Of a stretch of 17,090 bases of DNA, positions 10,288 to 17,090 are shown piece after piece. Below the pieces are notes generated by a model. The model was given only the letters and a program-made list of their open reading frames with translations, ran no database searches and was not told the origin of the DNA. Source of the DNA: Isohypsibius dastychi (lineage: Eukaryota; Tardigrada; Eutardigrada; Parachela; Isohypsibiidae). A program made the position numbers and the translations under genes. Where the stretch lies: positions 1 to 17,090 of the forward strand of contig JAQIWT010000618.1 in NCBI GenBank assembly GCA_034696485.1, in the 5' to 3' direction. Position 1 is the first letter of the stretch; each line of letters starts with the position of its first letter.

Positions 10288-10312
10288 GATCGTCGACGAT
10301 CGTATAATAAAA
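10288..10312 (+). promoter_or_regulatory. palindrome and TATA-like box upstream of the first PAN gene
   Basis: A perfect 14-base palindrome, GATCGTCGACGATC (10288-10301), is followed at once by TATAATAAAA (10303-10312), 54 bases before the ATG. The spacing suits a TATA box with a short leader. The function of the palindrome is unknown. Confidence 0.4.
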
Positions 10313-10365
10313 CATTCCGAGGGCTTGTGAAGACGCTGTTTCGCACAAAGTCGTATGATTTAAAA

Positions 10366-11060
10366 ATGAATAAGCCGTTCTCCTTATCCGTGTCGGTCTT
10401 GATATTCTGCATGGTGTGTTCATGAACGCTAGAAATTAAGCCAAAGTGACTGCTCTCTCATGGTTTATGGTCCACAGGTGTACAAGGTGGATGCACGCTT
10501 TCCTGCTGCAGTTTTCGTCGGGCAGACAAACATCAATTCGCATGATGACCTTTTCACCCTGAAAACAACGGAAAACTATGAAGATCACCAGAAGCTCTGC
10601 TACTCGTTATGCAAAGCTATGCAGAACTGCATGGGGTATGTGACTCAAACCGGGGAAAATGCTTGCTTCGGCAAAAGACTTCGCAGTATATTTCAATTCG
10701 TCAAGGACGTACATGGCGATACAGTCATCCTGCGAAATGTGACATCTTCGCCACAAAATTTTACGAAACTTGGGAACGGAAGGGTAGATTCCAAGTTAAA
10801 TCCCATAATAACCAAAGCTTATTTTTCTTTCCTAGAATTTGATCATTGTCCAGGGTGTTGACATGAACATGGGCAGAAATCTTTTCAGCCTTGAAACAGT
10901 GAACTGTGATCACTGCATTCAGCGATGCGAATTGACTTTGAACTGCGACTCAGTTCATTTCGACGCATGTCAACGAAAATGCTGGGGAAAGGATTCACGA
11001 ATTACGCATAGTGTTCAGACCGTCCCATGTGGAACTACCGTTTTTTTGGTGGAAGGTTAA
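10366..11060 (+). CDS. secreted two-domain PAN/apple-like protein, copy 1
   Basis: Exons 10366-10413, 10478-10783 and 10836-11060 give 192 residues, with both introns in phase 0. Exon 1 encodes the hydrophobic part of a signal peptide (FSLSVSVLIFCM). Exon 2 encodes domain 1, with cysteines C-x3-C-x5-C and, further on, CFGKR. Exon 3 encodes domain 2, with C-x3-C-x5-C-x6-C-x3-CWGKD and a last CG(T/A)T near the end. The (N/G/H)xxDxxFxL start, the clustered cysteines after a helix, and the closing strand fit PAN/apple-type modules, which bind proteins or carbohydrates outside the cell. The family call rests on pattern, not on a profile search. This copy has CFGK in domain 1 where the two other copies have CWGK. 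It is the first of three tandem paralogues; the second starts 496 bases downstream. Confidence 0.85.
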
Positions 11061-11555
11061 ATTAGTGATAACCATGTTTTCGGTCAAAATCATAAAGCAG
11101 ACGTTAAATATATCTTGCTATGTACGCACTTTTCATCGTGACTATGAGTTCTTGGAATGCCAGGCAATAAAACGCTGAACTTGCCAGGCACTGATGACGC
11201 GTCCGACTTGACTGAACACGTTTTCTACTCTGTTGAAAAAAAATCAGAAAATACACATAATGTTCATTTTGCGATATTGAAATGGACTAGCCATAAAAAA
11301 GATTTGACACAGTTTGAGAAGCAAGAACTGGCGAGTGGGTGAATCATCACAGACAGTAATCATTGAATCTAAGTTTCGGTCCCGATTTGCTGCATTGACC
11401 TTCAGCCTACCCCACCTTCCGAGAACAGGCTAGCTTATCTTGCATAGATCGCGTGAAATTTACTTCCGATGACGAAATAAGAAACGCTTTGTCAAGTAAA
11501 CAGTTTCAACAGCTTTCTTGTGGCATTTCTCAGACATTACTTTTATTTACCCCAA
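11061..11555. other. spacer between PAN copies 1 and 2
   Basis: Except for the AATAAA at 11166 I see no coding or structured element. An open frame at 11157-11342 has low-complexity polar composition, no signal peptide and no cysteines, unlike the genes on either side. Confidence 0.5.
11166..11171 (+). terminator. candidate polyadenylation signal of PAN copy 1
   Basis: AATAAA lies 106 bases after the stop codon, on the sense strand. The position is suitable for a 3' untranslated region, but the hexamer is common by chance. Confidence 0.4.
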
Positions 11556-12383
11556 ATGGCTGCCCTGCTCCTGATTTTAGCGCTTTCGGTGAGTCGATTA
11601 ATCACCATCTCGACAAGAAAATTGTTGATGGTGTACTGTACAGGTGACTTGTTCCTACGCGGAGTTCACACCATCAGGTGTTGTAGTTCTGACTGGCTAC
11701 AAGATCAATGATGGCGAAACGCTTTTCTACTTGAAAACCGACAACAGTCATGATGCCCACCAGAAGAAATGCGTCCAGCTTTGCGAAGGAATCGCAGCAT
11801 GCAAGGGATACGTAACTAGTTTAACGGGGAGCGAATGTTGGGGTAAACGAGCTCGGAGCATTCATAGTATAACCAAGGACGCCAACGTTGAAACTGTGCT
11901 CATGAAAAGCGTGATGATAAAGAAGAAATCTGAGGATGTGTCTCCGAATGGAAAGGTGAGTTGATAATGAAATTCATGACCTGTCCTGTTAAACTCTTCT
12001 TCCAGCGCTTGTTGCTGGTTGAGGGAATCGAAACTGATCCTGGGCAGGCTGGAAAGACTTTATTTCATCTGCCCACCATCAACCAAGAAACTTGCCTGAA
12101 AAAGTGCGAGTCCATGCCCAATTGTCATGCTGTTGCGTTCAATACATGCTCAAATGACGGATGCTGGGGAAAGGATTACAGGACCATCGACAGAGCTATC
12201 ACTGACTCATGCCGGGACACAGTTTTTCTGACTGATGAGGAGGCACTGGAGGCTCCAGAGGCACCGGATGCACCGCAGACACCGGAGGCACCTGTTTACG
12301 ACGATTATAATGAAGGAATTTCGCCGCAAAGGCGAGCATTCACTGGCAGAAAACCAAAGAACTATATCGACATTTTTCAGTAA
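11556..12383 (+). CDS. secreted two-domain PAN/apple-like protein, copy 2, with repetitive acidic-proline tail
   Basis: Exons 11556-11588, 11644-11955 and 12006-12383 give 240 residues, all introns in phase 0, the same structure as the copies on either side. The start context CAAATGG is good. The signal peptide is completed across intron 1 (MAALLLILALSVTCSYA). Domain 1 (exon 2) has C-x3-C-x5-C and CWGKRARSIHSITKD. Domain 2 (exon 3) has C-x3-C-x5-C-x6-C-x4-CWGKDYR and a final cysteine before DTVFL. Unlike the other two copies it continues for about 50 residues. That tail starts with six triplets of the type E-A-P (194-211), then an acidic YDDYNEG stretch, then a basic end (RRAFTGRKPKNY). The extension may be a flexible stalk or attachment region; this is inference. 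The product is predicted to be extracellular, and its partner is unknown. Confidence 0.85.
12240..12293 (+). repeat. six tandem 9-base repeats in the tail of PAN copy 2
   Basis: Units of the form GAGGCACCG recur six times in frame. They encode EAL, EAP, EAP, DAP, QTP, EAP. The repeats are missing from the homologous ends of PAN copies 1 and 3, so they probably arose by slippage after duplication. Confidence 0.9.
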
Positions 12384-13227
12384 CGAATTTTCTGTCAGAT
12401 GATGTGTCCACGCGGGTTGCATGTACTGTACTTGGCTTATTTTAAAATTTTAACACGAGTGGTAAACTTACTAGCAGATGGATACTCAACGTCTCAAAAG
12501 CTTGTACTCTCGTTGTCCGTGATCCTCGTCTATAACTTCATAGCACAAACCAAAAGCTCGAAACATGCGGCCGCGTAAATTTCACGAGAGCGTGCTTTAC
12601 CGACAGATTTGATGATCAAGGAAACAATTTGTGCTGGACGAGATGGTTTACCTATCCAAAACTCAATTTACTCAACTTTATGATTTGCGTTTCCACTGGC
12701 CAATCAAGCTCTTCAGCTTCGGAATGCGGCAGATGGTCGTTTCATCGTTGAATTACCAGCGTGAAGCTCCATCGAGGAAACCCTGAAACTGTGTTCCTGC
12801 GTTACCGGAAAGCTTTCTTTTCAGCGATCAGATGAAACCTTGCAAACGGCGATTGATGGTCTCCATTGGTTGGGCTGTTCTTTTACGATCATCTCCAGCG
12901 TTTTCTCGTTTGTTTACAGGGCAGAAATTTTGTGATTGGAAAGTAATCACATATTCAACGTTGCTTTTGGATGACGCAAAAAGTGCTTGAGTCTTGATCA
13001 AAGTACGATGTATGAAGTTGACGCTGCAAAGGTGCGTTCTCTCTCACACTACAATTACGTGAGAACTTGCGTTCACAGGATCTTATCAGATTCAAGGAAT
13101 AGTGAATAACAGTATTTATTGGACTTGCAACACCATATCAGCTCGATCTCTGTGTTCAAATTAAGGAACTGCATGACCGTTACCGCTGTCAGTGTATTGT
13201 TTTCTCTGTTTTGTCCCAGAGCACAAA
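12384..13227. other. spacer between PAN copies 2 and 3, no gene recognised
   Basis: About 840 bases without a convincing exon on either strand. I looked for a decayed fourth PAN copy (the CWGK signature with clustered cysteines) and did not see one. The last bases (TTTTGTCCCAG before the start of copy 3) could be the acceptor of a leader intron. Confidence 0.5.
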
Positions 13228-13985
13228 ATGGAATACCTCACAGCTCTTTTTGCGATTGCGGGATTCATGGTGAGCTACTGACACAATTTGTGATTCAAAC
13301 TCGGTCTAACTGCTCTCAAGCTGTGTTTGTAGATTCGGAGTGCTGTAACCAGCGACTTGCCTGGAACAGTGTTTCTTGGCCAAACAGAGTTCAACCACGG
13401 GGACGATTCTTTCACCCTGAAAAGTTTGGAGAGTTACGATGACCATCAAATACTGTGCTATGCCCTTTGCAAGTCGATGCCAACGTGTAAAGCCTATGTC
13501 ACCAGAACTGGGTCAAGTGAATGTTGGGGAAAGAGAGCTCGAATAGTCAGCGGTATTTCGAAAGATTCCAATTTCAACACCGTCATACTCAGAGACATTG
13601 GCAGTTCAGCTCAGAAAACGATTAGACTTCATGGTGGAAAGGTATATTTTCTGCACAATGACATATTGCTTTAATTAAGCGATCACTGTCTTGGAATTTT
13701 GATTATGACCTGGCACTGACGTGGGACAGGCTGATGAAGTGTTTTATTTCCCAGAAAGTTATAGAGGTCGAAAAAGTTGGCATCAATGACGGACTGGATC
13801 TGTTCAATTTTGAAGCAACCGACGTCAATGCGTGTTTGACTAAATGTTCTAACACGAACGGGTGTAACGCGTTTGAGTTTCAGCCTTGTCTCGGTCGCTG
13901 CTGGGGTAAGGATTCTAGCGTTGTTCATTCCGTTAAGATGCTAGGTTGTGGTGCAACATATTTTCTTGTCGATGTGAAAACCTGA
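13228..13985 (+). CDS. secreted two-domain PAN/apple-like protein, copy 3
   Basis: Exons 13228-13269, 13333-13641 and 13755-13985 give 193 residues, all introns in phase 0. The signal peptide begins MEYLTALFAIAGFM and is completed in exon 2. Domain 1 is very close to that of copy 1: VFLGQTEFNHGDDSFTL, an ESYDDHQ helix, C-x3-C-x5-C and CWGKRARIVSGISKD. Domain 2 has C-x3-C-x5-C-x6-C-x3-CWGKDSS, then GCGATYFLVD at the end. The protein ends soon after domain 2, like copy 1 and unlike copy 2. One exon per domain with symmetric phase-0 introns fits domain duplication followed by gene duplication. It is convergent with the minus-strand 14-cysteine gene. Confidence 0.87.
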
Positions 13986-14736
13986 AAAGCAACCAAAAGA
14001 CCATGGTGTTCTGAAAATGCTCCATAAAGGATAGAGGACATTACGTCATCAAAACTATTTGCATTTGAATCTGACCGCATTGATGCGAATCAAGATATTT
14101 GGTTAACTTTCAAAAATATATGCAATTTTACTCCTCGCTTCATGATTTCAATAATGAGCCACCGCAATGCTATTATTACTCGCTATAAACTATTTTGGCG
14201 GTGCAGACTCAAAAATATCCACAGTAAGACTTGGATCACTTCATCGTGAGTCAAATTGATATTTGGACGACCCAGCTGACGTTTTTTTCTTATCAATCGG
14301 CTCTGGTTGTTTTGCTAAGACAGGATTGCACAGAATAAGAGTTTATCACACCTGAGAGTCGAACGAGGATCGGTAGATAAAAGTAAAGTTGTTCATAATG
14401 AAAGCGAGCCAAAAAAACGAAATAAAACACAAAAATTAGAATAACACGAAGGCACCTCCGCAGGCGATGTTCGACTGCCGTGCACCACGAGTAATGAAAA
14501 AGGCAGAAAAGGGGAAAATGAACGCTGCATAGGTAACTGGGTTTTTAACGCTAATCCAAAAGTACTCTCAAACCGAAGCAATGGTGAAGCGATATTGTCA
14601 GCTCCTGAAAGAACGGAGACATCATAAAATCGACCCACAACAAAAACCATGAAATACATCATCGAATTTTACTTCATTGTATAACCTATCATTTTGAACG
14701 AATATACAAATTCTACTCAGACAAGACGAATCATAC
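13986..14736. other. intergenic stretch between convergent genes
   Basis: The 3' flanks of PAN copy 3 (plus) and the 14-cysteine gene (minus) meet here. An AATAAA occurs on the plus strand at 14421, far from the PAN stop. A good donor at the end of the minus-strand gene and an acceptor (TTCTTTCAG, about 14607) could define a last exon that adds one serine before a stop. Nothing else is recognised. Confidence 0.45.
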
Positions 14737-15549
14737 TCACTGACGGCAAGATGTCATTTCTGCCTCGGTACACTGATAAGCGCGCTGCTGTTTAGCAATA
14801 GTTTGTAACTGGATATCATAAGCTTCCTGTCCACATATTCGCAAAACATGATCCAACCCACAGTACGACCCTCGTAAACTATCGCTAAAAACAGAGAACA
14901 ATCAGCAAAAAGAACAAATATGAGTGTGGCTGAAGTTCACCAGCAGATAAATGACTTCATGGCTGGGCTGTCAATTGTTTGACTGAGTGTTTCCCAGTTG
15001 ACATTAGAAGAGCCGCCGCCTGCAGTGGGGGGACCAAATAGGCTGAAGCTCGTGAATAACTCGTTTCCCGCCATTGCGCTGAAAACTTCTTGGGCACAAG
15101 TCGAGATCGCGCTTGCCGCCAGCGGCTCACTAATCATTTGCTGTCCACATCTCAAGGTGATTTCAGCGTTACTAGGGGTGATGGGGTTAGTGCATTGCTC
15201 TCTGGATAATTCAATGGAACCGCGGAAATAGTAATGATCAGTTCCATTCGTCAGGCAGTGATTAGCGAATTCCTCGTAACAGGGCAACATTGTGTTCAGG
15301 GTAAACCTAATGAGAAAGTCAATGTACGGGAACAATTTCGGTAAACGATTCTTACGCGCAAGACTGAGCTAGATACTGTTGAGCAGCACTGAGCTGTGAA
15401 TTTGGATCGATCACATGATTCGGGAACGAATCCGGTCCAGGAACGCATCTCCACATGCTTTCTAAACAACCATCGCTGCCGCTCAAGCTCTTTGCTGAAG
15501 CTGATTCCAAAGCCAGAAAGCCCACAAGAAATAACTTGATCAAAGCCAT
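14737..15549 (-). CDS. secreted 14-cysteine protein, family not recognised
   Basis: Exons 15549-15356, 15306-14941 and 14884-14737 join in phase 2 at both introns to 235 residues. A clear signal peptide (MALIKLFLVGFLALESASA) precedes a mature chain with 14 cysteines. They occur as C-x6-C, then single or closely spaced cysteines (LPCYEEFANHC, REQC, LRC, STC), a CC pair formed across the second splice junction, and YCG, RICG, YQC and TSC near the end. An even count suggests seven disulfides. A glycine/serine-rich segment (TAGGGSSN) lies mid-chain. There is no membrane segment or anchor. The spacing faintly recalls DUF19-type invertebrate secreted proteins, but I would not assign it. The TGA at 14737 overlaps a strong donor (CA|GTGAGT), so the true end may be one serine longer by splicing. 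A TATA box lies about 57 bases upstream of the ATG. Confidence 0.85.
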
Positions 15550-15605
15550 TTGAATGAACTCAAGGTTGATGAAGCTAAAATTGTGGTCTCATAGGAGAAA
15601 ACCGA

Positions 15606-15615
15606 CTTTTATATA
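15606..15615 (-). promoter_or_regulatory. TATA box of the 14-cysteine gene
   Basis: On the minus strand it reads TATATAAAAG, a near-ideal TATA box about 57 bases upstream of the ATG at 15549. It predicts transcription starting near 15580 and a short leader of about 30 bases. Strong TATA promoters are typical of highly or inducibly expressed genes. Confidence 0.75.
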
Positions 15616-16557
15616 CCAACAGGCTGCGTGTGTCAGCAAATATTTCAGATCACTCGCATTGTACGTAATCAACAGCAAAACAGTGATAACTCTCCGTTAT
15701 AATGTAAACAGAATAGCTGCAAATCTGCGCCGCAGTAAAGATGTTCACAAATGCCTTCTTATCTCTCGTCTCGATCAACAAATGAACTGATGCCCTATGA
15801 TAATCAGAGAGGTTCAAAGAGCTTCTGTATCACAAAATTTTCAACACTTGCAAACCGATTATTCAGCTGGAGTAAAAGCTGCTCCTCAGTTCTTGCCCAT
15901 ATTCGTCTCTTTCTTGGTGCGCATATTCTTAATTATGAAGGTTGCGGAGTTCTGAAGCTACTGAGCTGTTCAAGTCTCTGCTCTGAATGCATATCAATGC
16001 TATCGGGTTAAGGTCAAATTCCGCAAAAAAAATGTTTGATCGCATCGTTGCAAACTATGGTAAAACTGGATGAATTGGCTTGAATGACGAACGGTAAGTC
16101 TAAACTCTAAACGCTAGGTGAGAACGAAGAACAAGGAAGGGCAGCCGTTTATGATGTGAGAGTGGGCCCGTGATACGATACGTGGATACTGATAACCTTT
16201 ATTGTGGCAACACCGGTGCGGTGTTTGCTTGATTACACCTGAGACCTTCCTTCCCTCGCAATTTACATCACAGTGATCACAAGTTATCCATTCTTACTTG
16301 AAGATAACCCAGACATTTGACGTGGTTTCAGGATGTTTTCACACCGTACCTTTCCGGAAACTACCATCCACACAGATTACAAAAGCGCGAGTTGAATATT
16401 TATCTACTTTTAATAGGAACACAAACAAGACCAGCCCATGGTTCAATACCGGCATATTCAGTATTTAAACTGAATAACTTTCAGTACGAAAGCCGTCCTG
16501 GAGCTTCAATCAATTTGCAACGTTTTATTTTCTGAAACAGTTTGAATTATTTAAGAT
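15616..16557. other. shared upstream region of the 14-cysteine gene and the defensin
   Basis: The two genes diverge from this stretch of about 940 bases. Open frames here (for example 15751-16011) have no signal peptide or family motif. GATAA-type words occur at about 16188 and 16302, as in immune-gene promoters, but they are short and expected by chance. Confidence 0.45.
16462..16486 (+). promoter_or_regulatory. candidate TATA and initiator of the defensin gene
   Basis: TATTTAAA (16462-16469) is followed by TCAGTA (16481-16486), an arthropod-type initiator word. The spacing is slightly short of the usual 30 bases, so the real start may lie further right. The ATG is at 16558. Confidence 0.35.
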
Positions 16558-16857
16558 ATGGATAAACAAGTCATCCTGATCATGGTTCTCATCGCTTCGA
16601 TGACTGCCAGCTGCCAAGGCTATCCACACCCCCTTCAAGGTGACACCAGAATCCGCCACTTTTCTATGAACCAATACAATTTTCTTCTTCCAGATGCTGC
16701 CTCGCCAGTCGGTTCCACGAAAATCACTTGCGACCTCCTATCTGGGTCGATCATGGGCAACCAGTTCAACCACACACTCTGTGCTGCAAACTGCCTTCGT
16801 CTCGGCTACAAGGGTGGCTCATGCAACAGCAGCGGAGTATGTGTTTGCCGGCGCTAA
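16558..16857 (+). CDS. insect-type defensin precursor (antimicrobial peptide)
   Basis: A single intronless frame of 99 residues. Residues 1-21 form a signal peptide (hydrophobic [13 protein letters not shown], cleavage near CQG). About 30 residues of propeptide follow, and then the mature defensin. Its cysteines are C58, C75, C79, C89, C95 and C97, spaced C-x16-C-x3-C-x9-C-x5-C-x1-C, the cysteine-stabilised alpha-beta pattern of arthropod defensins. TCDLLSG at the start, CAANC in the helix and the GGSC...GVCVCRR end are family hallmarks; the glycine before C89 is the gamma-core residue. Such peptides are secreted and damage mainly Gram-positive bacterial membranes; that function is from the family. 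There is no dibasic furin site directly before the mature part, which insects usually have. The potential glycosylation site NHT lies in the loop between C58 and C75. Confidence 0.95.
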   Translation: MDKQVILIMVLIASMTASCQGYPHPLQGDTRIRHFSMNQYNFLLPDAASPVGSTKITCDLLSGSIMGNQFNHTLCAANCLRLGYKGGSCNSSGVCVCRR

Positions 16858-17013
16858 AGCCTCTAAAGCCAAGACAGTTATGACACCGAATTTTTCGACT
16901 TCTATATGAATTTCTGGCACATCGTTTTGTTCACTTTCATTCAAATCAATCATTGATTCCTGATAAAAGCTATGATGTACTAAACGCGTAAAACTCCCTG
17001 ACCAATTTGAACA

Positions 17014-17090
17014 TACAGTGTTCCCTGTTAAAGTGAACACTGCGAAAAGTGAACACCTCCCAAAAGTGAACGCCAAGTTGCTCACCGGCG
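17014..17090 (+). mobile_element. probable terminal inverted repeat of a Tc1/mariner- or pogo-like transposon, cut by the window edge
   Basis: A TA dinucleotide (17014-17015, the target-site type of this superfamily) is followed by CAGTGTTCCCTGTTAAAGTG, a start typical of pogo/Tigger ends (CAGTG...). Inside it, AAAGTGAAC occurs three times (17030-17038, 17046-17054, 17063-17071), about 16-17 bases apart, as in subterminal transposase-binding repeats. The other end and any transposase are outside the window, so this is inference from the end sequence. Confidence 0.4.

Larger units (their letters stand above)
9669..10365. other. intergenic stretch between the receptor and the first PAN gene
   Basis: I searched it for a kinase-homology continuation of the receptor and found none: frames are closed within a few dozen codons and no kinase or cyclase motifs appear. 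It holds two tandem GGTTA-N2-TAACC palindromes and a palindrome/TATA pair just before the PAN gene. Confidence 0.5.

Noticed and set aside
11157-11342. 61-codon open frame between PAN copies
   Set aside because: It overlaps the likely polyadenylation signal of copy 1 and has no cysteines, signal peptide or splice partner.
16100-16400. Possible kappa-B sites upstream of the defensin (GGGCCCGTGA, GGAAACTACC)
   Set aside because: Neither matches the insect kappa-B consensus at enough positions to be told from chance.
16819-17085. 88-codon minus-strand open frame across the defensin 3' end
   Set aside because: It is antisense to the defensin and runs through the transposon-like end; no motif.
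1-17090. tRNA, rRNA, CRISPR array, bacterial operon or phage features
   Set aside because: None seen. The spliced genes show eukaryotic DNA, and no cloverleaf or regularly spaced repeat array was found by eye.

Overview
The window is eukaryotic, animal DNA. Every supported gene except the defensin is split by short GT-AG introns, mostly 45-135 bases. Several predicted products are secreted or membrane-anchored proteins of metazoan families. An insect-type six-cysteine defensin, an atrial-natriuretic-factor (ANF) type receptor and a NIT-domain receptor in compact genes point to an ecdysozoan. A tardigrade is my best guess, but this is inference; the sequence does not name the organism. All gene models were made by hand from reading frames, splice sites and intron phase.

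Layout. At the left edge a minus-strand gene (about 2227 down past 350) encodes an N-terminal transmembrane segment followed by a NIT-type sensor domain, like the sensor half of NIT receptor guanylate cyclases. A second minus-strand gene (5624-3701) encodes a 449-residue protein that I do not recognise. It has four divergent copies of a domain of about 70-80 residues and ends in a CaaX-type prenylation box (CTIS). On the plus strand, 7565-9668 encodes a 499-residue single-pass receptor in ten exons. It has an ANF-receptor ectodomain and a transmembrane helix, but the cytoplasmic tail is only about 25 residues: the kinase-homology and cyclase domains of receptor guanylate cyclases are missing.

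Next come three tandem plus-strand paralogues (10366-11060, 11556-12383, 13228-13985). They are secreted proteins with two PAN/apple-like domains each. All three have the same layout: a signal-peptide exon and then one exon per domain, with every intron in phase 0. The middle copy has gained a proline/acid-rich tail made of 9-base repeats. A convergent minus-strand gene (15549-14737) encodes a secreted protein with 14 cysteines and has a near-perfect TATA box. An intronless defensin precursor gene (16558-16857) follows. The right edge (from 17014) looks like the terminal inverted repeat of a Tc1/mariner- or pogo-like DNA transposon that runs out of the window.

The common theme is extracellular: sensing (NIT and ANF receptors), secreted disulfide-rich or carbohydrate/protein-binding proteins (PAN array, 14-Cys protein) and innate defence (defensin). 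No operon-like coupling is visible. Apart from the PAN array the genes are neighbours, not a demonstrated pathway.
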